Origin: an uncultured Eubacteriales bacterium
GTDB taxonomy: Bacteria; Bacillota_A; Clostridia; Christensenellales; Aristaeellaceae
DNA length: 8,871 bases
Direction: 5' to 3'
Assembly: GCA_902803675.1 (NCBI GenBank)
Contig: CADCQZ010000430.1
Location: 1 to 8,871, forward strand
Position numbers and translations under genes: made by a program. Below are positions 1-6,425 of the stretch, piece by piece. The notes below the pieces were generated by a model. That model did not search any database. It saw only the letters and a list, made by a program, of their open reading frames with translations, and was not told the DNA's origin. Numbering within the stretch: the first letter of the stretch is position 1; every line of letters begins with the position of its first letter.

Positions 1-789
1 ATGATCCGCGGAGGCCCCCGACTGGGGATCTATTTCTGTGAAAAAGGTGCCTCCCAGCGCGGCAGCAAGGTGATCTATGACCGGGCGGGCTCTTCCATCG
101 CGCTGGCCCGGAGAGAGGATTTCGACTGGGATACGATCCTTGACGGGGCGGACTGGTTCCATTTCACCGGGATCACTCCTGCCCTGGGCGGTGAGCTGCC
201 GGAGATCTGCCTGGACGCGCTCAAGGTCTGCCGGGCGAAGGGCATCACCGTCAGCTGCGATCTCAACTACCGCGGCAAACTTTGGACAAGGGAAAAAGCC
301 GGCGAGGTCATGAGCAGGCTGATGCCTTATGTGGATGTGTGCATCGCCAACGAAGAAGACGCGGCGGATGTGTTCGGGATCCGGGCGGAGGATACGGATG
401 TTGCTGGGGGCAAGCTCAACAAGGAAGGCTACGTCTCCGTTGCCAGGCAGCTCTCGGAGCGCTTCGGCTGCGGCCGTGTGGCCATTACCCTGCGGGGGAG
501 CATCAGCGCCAATGACAATAACTGGGCGGCGATGCTCTATGACGGGGAGAAAGCGTATTTCAGCAAAAACTATCTGATCCACATCGTGGACCGTGTGGGC
601 GGCGGTGACAGTTTCGGCGGCGGGCTCATCCACGCGCTGCTTCAGGGATGGGACTGCCAGAAGGTCATCGAGTTCGCCGCGGCGGCGTCCTGTCTCAAGC
701 AGACCATCGAGCACGATTTCAACCTCGTGTCCGAGAAAGAAGTGCTTTCTTTGGCGGGAGGCAACGCCTCGGGGCGCGTGCAGCGATGA
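1..789 (+). CDS. kdgK: 2-keto-3-deoxygluconate kinase (PfkB family), N-terminus cut by window edge
   Basis: PfkB/ribokinase-family sugar kinase, most likely phosphorylating 2-keto-3-deoxygluconate (KDG) to KDG-6-phosphate with ATP in the cytoplasm. The decisive motif is the C-terminal PfkB signature DRVGGGDSFGGG at visible residues 197-208, where Asp203 is the expected catalytic base and the glycines form the anion hole. The segments EKGASQR (14-20), WFHFTGITPAL (52-62) and SCDLNYRGKLW (85-95) are what I recall as typical of Firmicute KDG kinases. Only 262 residues are visible against roughly 340 in the family, and the sequence opens mid-fold, so the ATG at base 1 is an internal Met and the N-terminal lobe lies outside the window. 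The epimerase-like gene follows after 28 bases, probably in the same transcript. Another 2-keto-sugar kinase specificity is possible. Confidence 0.88.
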   Translation: MIRGGPRLGIYFCEKGASQRGSKVIYDRAGSSIALARREDFDWDTILDGADWFHFTGITPALGGELPEICLDALKVCRAKGITVSCDLNYRGKLWTREKAGEVMSRLMPYVDVCIANEEDAADVFGIRAEDTDVAGGKLNKEGYVSVARQLSERFGCGRVAITLRGSISANDNNWAAMLYDGEKAYFSKNYLIHIVDRVGGGDSFGGGLIHALLQGWDCQKVIEFAAAASCLKQTIEHDFNLVSEKEVLSLAGGNASGRVQR

Positions 790-817
790 CAGCTCTGACG
801 GAAGGAAGGTTCGCCTG

Positions 818-1666
818 ATGAAGGACATCATCCTCGATAACGGGGCCGTGAAGGCTCACGTGAACGCCTTCGGCGCGGAACTCAAAAGCCTTGAGATGGA
901 CGGCCTTGAGTATCTCTGGCAGGGCGATCCGAAATACTATGCCCGTACGTCCCCGACCCTGTTCCCGATCATGGGACGGTTCCTGAGCGACACCTATTAT
1001 GTGAAGGACCGTCCTTACCATATGACCATCAACGGTTTTGCCATGGACCGGAATTTCACCGCGGCGGATATCACGGATACTTCCGCCGAGTTCGTTCTGA
1101 CTGACGATGACCGCACCCGGGAGATCTATCCTTTCCCGTTCGTCCTGCGCGTCAGATACTCCCTGGAGAGCCGGGGGATCCGGGTCGGATATCGGCTTGA
1201 CAATACCGGGACGGAGAAAATGCCATTCTGCTTTGGCTGCCACACGGCCTACCGCTGGCCGCTGGAGGGCAGCGAACCGGAACGGTATTATCTCAAATTC
1301 GAAAAGGAAAAAGATATCGCTTCTTTCAATCCGTTCAATTGGCAGGATCCGGGTTTTGTCAGGAACGGTTATCGCCCGCTCGATCATGGATTGTTCAGCA
1401 ATTATACCCGCAGCATGCGCTTGAAGGATTCCGGGTATATCGAATTCGGCAGCGTTTCCGGTACCCACGGTGTCAGGATCCACAGGAAGGGATTTCCCTT
1501 CCTGGCCGTCTGGACCCTGCCGGACCCGGAAGCCAAATTCATATGCCTGGAGCCTTCCACCAGCGTGCACGCCGGCGCTGCCACGACCATCGAGGACAGG
1601 GCGGGCACGCTGATCCTGGATCCGGGCGATACCTGTGAACGGGCTTTTTCGATCGAACTGTTCTGA
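818..1666 (+). CDS. Aldose 1-epimerase-like protein (galactose-mutarotase superfamily, LacX-like)
   Basis: A 282-residue protein of the galactose-mutarotase-like beta-sandwich fold, a family that interconverts alpha and beta anomers of aldoses. Recognisable family blocks are GAELKSLEMDGLEYLWQGDP (19-38), SPTLFPIMGR (45-54), GCHTAY (140-145) and ICLEPST (242-248). His142 and Glu245 are the likely catalytic acid/base pair. The block usually read as HGFAR is NGFAM here (Asn72), so one customary active-site His is absent. I chose ATG 818 because GGAAGG lies a few bases upstream (about 803-808) and because the family's N-terminus begins just after it; the longer reading from 593 overlaps the kinase in another frame and is not family-like. 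The gene sits 28 bases after the kinase and ends before a hairpin, so it is probably the last gene of that operon. The precise substrate is unknown; a sugar-phosphate or uronate mutarotase is also possible. Confidence 0.85.
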   Translation: MKDIILDNGAVKAHVNAFGAELKSLEMDGLEYLWQGDPKYYARTSPTLFPIMGRFLSDTYYVKDRPYHMTINGFAMDRNFTAADITDTSAEFVLTDDDRTREIYPFPFVLRVRYSLESRGIRVGYRLDNTGTEKMPFCFGCHTAYRWPLEGSEPERYYLKFEKEKDIASFNPFNWQDPGFVRNGYRPLDHGLFSNYTRSMRLKDSGYIEFGSVSGTHGVRIHRKGFPFLAVWTLPDPEAKFICLEPSTSVHAGAATTIEDRAGTLILDPGDTCERAFSIELF

Positions 1667-1686
1667 GGATAAGGGAACTATATCAA

Positions 1687-1721
1687 AACACGCCGTTCGG
1701 CCGGAGGCTGTTCGGCGTGTT
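1687..1721. terminator. Hairpin between convergent genes, probable bidirectional terminator
   Basis: AACACGCCG (1687-1695) and its exact reverse complement CGGCGTGTT (1713-1721) form a 9-bp stem around a 17-base loop, which contains a smaller GCC/GGC pairing. The hairpin lies 20 bases after the epimerase stop and 16 bases before the end of the regulator gene on the other strand. Read on the minus strand, the stem ends in a run of four T, which suits intrinsic termination of the regulator transcript. On the plus strand the T-tract is weaker (TTCCTTATTT). The function is inferred from stem and position. Confidence 0.7.
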
Positions 1722-1737
1722 CCTTATTTGCGGTCTG

Positions 1738-2877
1738 TTATTCAACGTAACTGAAGGGATTGCCCTCGCCCAGATGCAGGTGGACCAGGTGTTCGAATTC
1801 CTTGCGGCTGTTCACCCCGGCGTCATTGAATACTTTGTTGAGGCGGTATCTGAGAGTGCTGGAGGAGATGTAGTGCTTTTCGCAGATCGTCTCATAATTG
1901 TATCCATCCATCAGGGAACGGATGATCTTCATATCCAGCGCGTCCCTCTGGGACAGGCAGTTGTCCAGGCCGATCAGGGCGGATATCACGGGGTTATAGT
2001 AGAAACGGTCCGCCTGAAGTTTGGGAGAGGCCGCATAAACACCGGTGCGCGGCGCTTCGTTGCCTGTGCTCTCCCGCACCAGGATACGGCTGGGAACAGT
2101 GATCTTGATGGACGATCTGTTCCGGGAGTCGCTCGCCATGAGGAAGCGCCACACGTTATAGGTCTGTTCGCCGACAGCGAACATGTCCATACTGGTCGTC
2201 GTGATGGTGGGCGAGTAAAAACTGCCGACGCTCATATTGCCGAAGGAAGCCAGGTACATTTCCTCCGGGATCCGGATGCCCGCTTTTTTGCATTCATTGA
2301 TCAGGCAGATGGAAATGGCGTCGTTGGGGCATATCACGGCATCATACCGGCTGTGTACTTTTAAAAACGCGTCTATCGCTTCATGGGGATCGTGCTTCCA
2401 GTGCCATACATCGTTTTCAGTCAGCACGCTGCCCCAAACGGCAGCGGCTGTGATCGCCGCGTGGTAGCGGAAATTATCATTGATCGAGTCCGCGTCGAAG
2501 GCCACCAGGGCCATGCGCTTTTTGCCGCAGTTGTACAGATAGTTCACCAGCTGCTGTGTCTCTGTCCGTCTGGATGGCGTGGCGCAGGATACATCAGCCC
2601 CGAACTGCTCGCTGTCGATGCCGGCAAGCACCGTGGCACGAGCGTGTCGGCGCAGAACATCCAGCGCCTTTTCGATGAATGGCATGCTGATCGCCAGAAG
2701 AATGGCTACGTCGGGGATCTCATTAAAATCGGTGGAATCCATATCCTCGGCGGCGATCATCTGCAGCCGCTGACCGTACCTGGACGCGGCGTTCCTGATC
2801 CCCTGCAGCGCGGAGGCGTACTGGGTCGATGACAGAGCTTTCCTGTCATATAAGATCGGCACAAAAACTTCTTTCAT
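1738..2877 (-). CDS. Transcriptional regulator: LacI/GalR-like sugar-binding domain with C-terminal LuxR-like HTH
   Basis: A 379-residue cytoplasmic regulator. Residues about 1-270 resemble the periplasmic-binding-protein-like effector core of LacI/GalR proteins: MKEVFVPILYDRKALSS at the start, DAVICPNDAISICLINECK (179-197), then GIRIPEEMYLASFGNMSVGS (200-219) and SPTITTTSMD (222-231), the usual order in that fold. No N-terminal LacI helix-turn-helix precedes it. Instead, residues about 312-366 read as a LuxR/GerE-type helix-turn-helix: ISSSTLRYRLNKVFNDAGVNSRKEF is close to the recognition-helix block of that family. The ATG at 2877 is supported by AGGAAA 5 bases upstream on the minus strand. 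It is transcribed divergently from the 3051-8871 operon, with a palindrome over its own -10, so self-control and control of that operon are likely. The effector is presumably a sugar, sugar acid or lactone. An AraC-like or PucR-like HTH is less likely. Confidence 0.83.
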   Translation of the reverse strand: MKEVFVPILYDRKALSSTQYASALQGIRNAASRYGQRLQMIAAEDMDSTDFNEIPDVAILLAISMPFIEKALDVLRRHARATVLAGIDSEQFGADVSCATPSRRTETQQLVNYLYNCGKKRMALVAFDADSINDNFRYHAAITAAAVWGSVLTENDVWHWKHDPHEAIDAFLKVHSRYDAVICPNDAISICLINECKKAGIRIPEEMYLASFGNMSVGSFYSPTITTTSMDMFAVGEQTYNVWRFLMASDSRNRSSIKITVPSRILVRESTGNEAPRTGVYAASPKLQADRFYYNPVISALIGLDNCLSQRDALDMKIIRSLMDGYNYETICEKHYISSSTLRYRLNKVFNDAGVNSRKEFEHLVHLHLGEGNPFSYVE

Positions 2878-2916
2878 GTTTATTTCCTACTTTATTCATG
2901 GAACTGACAGATCTAA

Positions 2917-2940
2917 TCAAATCATTATATTCCGATTTGA
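2917..2940. promoter_or_regulatory. Candidate operator: perfect inverted repeat TCAAATC-N10-GATTTGA
   Basis: The left arm TCAAATC (2917-2923) and right arm GATTTGA (2934-2940) are exact reverse complements with a 10-base AT-rich spacer; arm centres are 17 bases apart. The right arm falls in the spacer of the regulator promoter, the -10 hexamer lies between the arms, and the left arm covers the predicted start site, so a bound dimer would block the regulator's own transcription. The centre lies roughly 95 bases before the predicted start of the divergent operon, a distance compatible with activation but not with simple blocking. TCAACTC at 2949-2955 differs from the half-site by one base and may be an extra contact. 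Binding by the adjacent regulator is an inference. Confidence 0.55.
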
Positions 2941-2952
2941 ACAGATGGTCAA
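2924..2952 (-). promoter_or_regulatory. Sigma-A-type promoter of the regulator gene
   Basis: On the minus strand, a -35 TTGACC (2952-2947) and a perfect -10 TATAAT (2929-2924) are separated by exactly 17 bases. This gives a start near 2917 and a leader of about 40 bases to the ATG at 2877. The two hexamers and their spacing are seen directly; promoter activity is inferred. Confidence 0.75.
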
Positions 2953-2989
2953 CTCTATATTTTAAGACCGCGTGCCTGACGAGTTCAAG

Positions 2990-3018
2990 TTGCGGCACCC
3001 GTGAAGGATGATTATAAT
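2990..3018 (+). promoter_or_regulatory. Sigma-A-type promoter of the MBL-SDR-IlvD-flavoprotein-FdrA operon
   Basis: The -35 TTGCGG (2990-2995) and perfect -10 TATAAT (3013-3018) are spaced by 17 bases, the optimum for the housekeeping sigma factor. Transcription would begin near 3025, leaving a leader of only about 26 bases that carries the ribosome binding site. So short a leader makes a riboswitch or attenuator here unlikely. Confidence 0.75.
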
Positions 3019-3033
3019 GCCTGTAAGGTAAAC

Positions 3034-3043
3034 AGGGGAGGTG
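3034..3043 (+). promoter_or_regulatory. Strong ribosome binding site AGGGGAGGTG
   Basis: A long match to the anti-Shine-Dalgarno complement, 7 bases before ATG 3051. It fixes the start of the hydrolase gene and suggests efficient translation of the first operon gene. Confidence 0.75.
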
Positions 3044-3050
3044 TATCCAT

Positions 3051-3926
3051 ATGGATGGTTTCGTGCGTCTTGCGCCGGACGTCTATCGCCTGGCCGTGCC
3101 TTTTCCCGGGTGTTGGACGGGCGTCATGCTGGTCACGGGCCGGGAGAACATCCTGGTGGACAGCGGAGGCTGCGCCGAGACGGTGGACAGCGCGATCGTT
3201 CCGGCGCTTGAAGCGATGGGGCTTACGCTCGGGGATATAAGCATCCTGGCTTTCACGCATATCCACGGGGATCACGTGGGGGGGTGCGGACGGCTCAGGC
3301 AGCTGGCCCCTCATTTGAAGATCGCCGTGTTTTATGAGTCTCTTTCAAGGATGCGTGATCCGCTGAAGTATTCGGCTCAGATCCGGGCACGGTTCCCGGG
3401 ACACAGCGCTTCTGTGCCGGCGAGGCTCGATGGGGCGGAGCCTGACATACTTTTGCGGGACGGGGATACGATCGGTGATCTGCGGCTTTTGCATACTCCG
3501 GGGCACGATACGGACAGCTGCTGCTACCTGGATGAACGCACGGGCACGCTGATCACGGGAGATTCTCTGCAGCTCAACGGCACGGTATCTCAAGGGTGTG
3601 CCCTGATCATGGACGCGGATGGCTATGAAAGAACACTGCATCGCCTTCTGCGCATGCCGGTGAACAATATCATCTGCGGGCATCCCTATCTGCCCCTGGG
3701 GGCTGACGCCATCGGGCGGGAGGAATCGTTGAATTACCTTGAGAAATGCCTTGAATGCTTTTACCACGATCAGGGCTTCGTGGAGGGAATGCTCGTATCG
3801 GGCGTCACGGACGCGCCGGAGATCGCGAAGGCTCTGATCAAAAGCGTCCGCGGCATCGAGCCCAAACACCTGTTCCTGCCGTTGTACACTGTCACTGAAA
3901 TGATCAAAAGGAGCGAAGCGCGATGA
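3051..3926 (+). CDS. Metallo-beta-lactamase-fold hydrolase, possible sugar lactonase
   Basis: A 291-residue metallo-beta-lactamase-fold enzyme without a signal peptide, so cytoplasmic. The zinc-binding signature HIHGDH is complete (His70, His72, Asp74, His75). It is followed by HTPGH (His152), TGDS (bridging Asp171) and CGHPYLP (His211), so both metal sites look intact and the protein should be active. The fold covers lactonases, thioesterases, glyoxalase II and others, and sequence alone does not settle the substrate. Its place before an SDR dehydrogenase and an IlvD/Edd dehydratase suggests it opens a sugar lactone made by the dehydrogenase; this is an inference. It is the first gene of the operon, with its own strong promoter and ribosome binding site, and its stop overlaps the SDR start by 4 bases (ATGA), which implies translational coupling. 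An amide, ureido or thioester hydrolase is an alternative given the FdrA gene downstream. Confidence 0.85.
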   Translation: MDGFVRLAPDVYRLAVPFPGCWTGVMLVTGRENILVDSGGCAETVDSAIVPALEAMGLTLGDISILAFTHIHGDHVGGCGRLRQLAPHLKIAVFYESLSRMRDPLKYSAQIRARFPGHSASVPARLDGAEPDILLRDGDTIGDLRLLHTPGHDTDSCCYLDERTGTLITGDSLQLNGTVSQGCALIMDADGYERTLHRLLRMPVNNIICGHPYLPLGADAIGREESLNYLEKCLECFYHDQGFVEGMLVSGVTDAPEIAKALIKSVRGIEPKHLFLPLYTVTEMIKRSEAR

Positions 3927-4714
3927 GAAAGACGATCTTGGTCACAGGTTCTTCCCATGGGATCGGCGCAGCTACGGTGGAGGCTTTCTCAAAGGATGGC
4001 TATGATGTGGGCATCAACTACTGCCATTCCCCGAACGATGCCATGGAGGTGGCGGCCCGCTGTCGGGCCTTGGGCGCGGATGCGCAGGTGTATCGGGCGG
4101 ATGTGAGCAAGCGGGAGGACTGCGAGCGCATGCTCAATGCCTTTATCGATCATTTCGGTCATATCGACGTTCTGGTCAATAACGCGGGAGGCGCTCTGAA
4201 GATGCCGAAGGGCGGCTTCGTGGATATGCCGATGGAATACTGGGACGACCAGATCGCCCTCAACCTGAGCTCAGCCGCATACTGCAGCCACGTGGCGGCA
4301 AAGAACATGATCGACAACGGCATCAGGGGGGCCATCATCAACATATCCTCGATCCACAGCCTGGTCACCTGGGTGCGCCGCAAACCCCTGCCGTATTCCG
4401 CCGGCAAGGCCGGCCTGAACATGTTCACAAAATCCATCGCCGTAGAGCTGATCAAATACGGCATCAATGTCAACTGCATCGCGCCGGGTCTCATCTACAC
4501 AAAGATCATGGATCGATACAGCAAGCGCGACATAGAGGGGTTCAACCGAAAGATCCCGGCCGGTTACGGCGGGCAGCCGTCGGACATCGTTCCCATGATC
4601 CAGTTTCTTGCAGACAAGGAAAAGAGCCGTTTCATCGTGGGCCAGACGATCTTTATCGACGGCGGCCAGTCCATCGACGGCGCGATCGACTGTATGCTCG
4701 AGGATGAATATTGA
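3923..4714 (+). CDS. Short-chain dehydrogenase/reductase (SDR), sugar or polyol dehydrogenase-like
   Basis: A 263-residue classical SDR, an NAD(P)-dependent oxidoreductase with a Rossmann fold. Visible landmarks in order: the nucleotide loop TGSSHGIG (8-15), RADV (58-61), NNAGG (86-90), the structural Asn in ALNLSS (Asn114), the ISS segment with the probable catalytic Ser143, YSAGK (Tyr158, Lys162), and NCIAPGLIYTKI (184-195) near the cofactor. The catalytic set is complete. Ser143 to Tyr158 is 15 residues rather than the usual 13, giving a slightly longer substrate loop containing WVRRKP. AAAGGAG (3907-3913) lies 9 bases before the start, and ATG 3923 overlaps the preceding stop. By context it probably oxidises a sugar or sugar-acid hydroxyl, either to a lactone for the neighbouring hydrolase or as a 3-/5-dehydrogenation before dehydration. 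FabG-like 3-oxoacyl reductase is possible but less likely here. Confidence 0.88.
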   Translation: MRKTILVTGSSHGIGAATVEAFSKDGYDVGINYCHSPNDAMEVAARCRALGADAQVYRADVSKREDCERMLNAFIDHFGHIDVLVNNAGGALKMPKGGFVDMPMEYWDDQIALNLSSAAYCSHVAAKNMIDNGIRGAIINISSIHSLVTWVRRKPLPYSAGKAGLNMFTKSIAVELIKYGINVNCIAPGLIYTKIMDRYSKRDIEGFNRKIPAGYGGQPSDIVPMIQFLADKEKSRFIVGQTIFIDGGQSIDGAIDCMLEDEY

Positions 4715-4744
4715 TATCCGATCATAAAAAAGGAGGATCAACTC

Positions 4745-6421
4745 ATGACAAGAAAGTACGAAGACATGCGTTCCTGCTGGGAATTCGGCGAAGCGGCCGA
4801 GTGCCGGCGCGGCCTGATGCTGGGCATGGGTTATACCGAGGAGGAACTGCATCGCCCCCTGATCGCCGTCGTGGACAGCTGGAATGAGTATAATCCGGGC
4901 CACGTGCATCTCAATCAGCTGGCCGAGCGTGTCAAGCAGGGCATCCGCGAGGCGGGCGGCCTTCCGCTCGAGGTCATGACGACCGCTATCCGCGACGGCA
5001 TGGTGCTCAAGGATCCCAAGTACATCGAAGTGCCCTCGCGCAATTCCATCGCCGATCAGGTGGAACTGACCGTTGACGGTAATTTCTTTGACGGTATGGT
5101 GATGCTGTCCACCTGCGATTCCATCGTTCCCGGGCATCTGATGGGCGCTGCCAGGCTCGATATCCCCACCATCGTGGTCACCGGCGGTTATATGCCTTTG
5201 GGCACTTTCCGCGGAAAGGAAGTCGTCCATATCCGCGCTCAGGACAAGGTGGGCATGGCGGCGGAAGGCAAGATCGACCCTGAATTGTACAATGGGCTGA
5301 TCAGTCACAGCTGGGGCATCTGCGGAGGCTGCACTTCCATGACAACGGCAAACTCCATGTGCATGATGGCTGAAGCGATGGGTATGACCCTGCCGGGCAA
5401 CAGCTCCATGAGCGCCGTTTCCAGTGAGATCCGTAATCTGAGCTACCGCGCGGGCCTGCGCATCATGGAGATGGTCCGCGAAGGCATCACCGCCAGGCAG
5501 ATCATTACGCCCGAGTCCATCCGCAACGCCATCGCCGTGGATATGGCCGTGGCCGGTTCCTCCAATCTGATCCTTCATCTGCCGGCCATCGCCCAGGAAG
5601 CGGGGTATGACGAGCCCTGGTGGAAAGTGTTCGACGAGATGAGCAACACAGTGCCCCTTCTGAGCCATCTGATGCCCGGGGGAGAATACTCGGTCAAGGA
5701 TTTTGACCTGGCCGGCGGCATGCCCGCGTTGATGAAGAACCTGCTCCCCAGGCTGAACGGCGACTGCATGACGGTCAACGGAAAAACAGTCCGGGAGAAT
5801 GTGGAGAACGCGGTGGTATACAACACCGACTGCATCCGCACACTGGATGATCCTGTGATGAGCGAACCCGGCCTGGGCGTGCTCTACGGCAGCCTGGCGC
5901 CCGAAGGCAGCATCATCAAGATCGCGGCCGTGCCTTCGAGCCTCATGCGTTTCAAGGGACCGGCCCGTGTTTTTGACTCTCTGCAGGATGCTCTGGACGC
6001 TCTGAGGGCCGGCAGGATCCGCGAGGGTGATGCCTGTGTGCTTCGCTTCCTTGGCCTTAAAGGACGCTTTGGCACCACGGCATTCACTTTCCAGGAGGAG
6101 CTCAAGGGCCAGCCTGAATTGTATCACAGCTGTGCCGTGATAACGGACGGCCGGTTCTCCGGCGGCACAAGCGGTCTGTCCGTAGGCTATGTCAGCCCCG
6201 AAGCGGCTCTCGGCAGCCCGCTGGCTGTGGTCAGGGAAGGGGATATGATCGCCATCGATATACCCAACAGGACCATTGATCTGTGCATACCGGAAGAGGA
6301 GCTCAAAGAGCGGCTGGACGCCTTCAGGTGGGAATTCCCGGGTAAGGATTACCAGCGTTATCTGCGCTTGTTCTCAAGGAATGTGGGTTCCATGGCCAAG
6401 GGCGGTCTCTGGGAGGTTTGA
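4745..6421 (+). CDS. IlvD/Edd-family dehydratase, divergent: several metal-site residues replaced
   Basis: A 558-residue member of the IlvD/Edd family (dihydroxy-acid, phosphogluconate and sugar-acid dehydratases), which remove water to give 2-keto-3-deoxy acids using an Fe-S cluster and Mg. Family blocks are clear along the whole length: RPLIAVVDSWNEYNPGHVHL (37-56), VPSRNSIADQVEL (96-108), CDSIVPG (124-130), GGCTSMTTANSM (194-205), AGSSNLILHL (270-279), VITDGRFSGGTSGL (465-478) and VSPEAA (483-488). Retained are Asp84, Cys124, Asp125, Cys196 and Ser472. Departures from the family as I know it: no Cys at either usual first-cluster position (Gly52, Arg83), Ser126 instead of the carbamylated Lys of CDK, and Leu436 instead of the Glu of the YEG block. 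An extra Cys193 makes a CxxC. The start is fixed by AGGAGG (4731-4736), 8 bases upstream. It lies 30 bases after the SDR gene. A sugar-acid dehydratase role is inferred from context; the chemistry could be altered. Confidence 0.85.
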   Translation: MTRKYEDMRSCWEFGEAAECRRGLMLGMGYTEEELHRPLIAVVDSWNEYNPGHVHLNQLAERVKQGIREAGGLPLEVMTTAIRDGMVLKDPKYIEVPSRNSIADQVELTVDGNFFDGMVMLSTCDSIVPGHLMGAARLDIPTIVVTGGYMPLGTFRGKEVVHIRAQDKVGMAAEGKIDPELYNGLISHSWGICGGCTSMTTANSMCMMAEAMGMTLPGNSSMSAVSSEIRNLSYRAGLRIMEMVREGITARQIITPESIRNAIAVDMAVAGSSNLILHLPAIAQEAGYDEPWWKVFDEMSNTVPLLSHLMPGGEYSVKDFDLAGGMPALMKNLLPRLNGDCMTVNGKTVRENVENAVVYNTDCIRTLDDPVMSEPGLGVLYGSLAPEGSIIKIAAVPSSLMRFKGPARVFDSLQDALDALRAGRIREGDACVLRFLGLKGRFGTTAFTFQEELKGQPELYHSCAVITDGRFSGGTSGLSVGYVSPEAALGSPLAVVREGDMIAIDIPNRTIDLCIPEEELKERLDAFRWEFPGKDYQRYLRLFSRNVGSMAKGGLWEV

Positions 6422-6425
6422 TATA

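Noticed and set aside
593..817. An upstream extension of the epimerase-like frame overlapping the kinase.
   Set aside because: The added residues are Ser/Arg-rich out-of-frame kinase sequence; ATG 818 has a ribosome binding site and begins the family's N-terminus.
719..1570. A 283-codon minus-strand open frame opposite the epimerase-like gene.
   Set aside because: The plus strand carries family motifs and a ribosome binding site; the antisense translation resembles nothing.
1717..2364. A 215-codon plus-strand open frame within the regulator gene.
   Set aside because: It is antisense to the regulator and begins inside the terminator hairpin, with no plausible ribosome binding site or domain.
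2937..2988. TTGAAC (2937-2942) and GTTCAA (2983-2988) as a 6-base inverted repeat.
   Set aside because: The 40-base spacer and short arms make it indistinguishable from chance without comparative data.
3008..3031. A tiny open frame (ATG to TAA, 7 codons) that could be a leader peptide.
   Set aside because: It starts before the predicted -10 element and so would lie upstream of the transcript start.
3021..3035. A small inverted repeat CTGT-N7-ACAG at the predicted start site, and a loose resemblance to a catabolite-response element.
   Set aside because: Arms of only 4 bases are expected by chance, and the CG core of a catabolite-response site is missing.
4271..6127. A 618-codon minus-strand open frame opposite the dehydratase and SDR genes.
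   Set aside because: It is antisense to two genes with clear family motifs. Its translation is rich in His, Asp, Ala and Gly with no recognisable domain, as expected from the complement of GC-biased codons.
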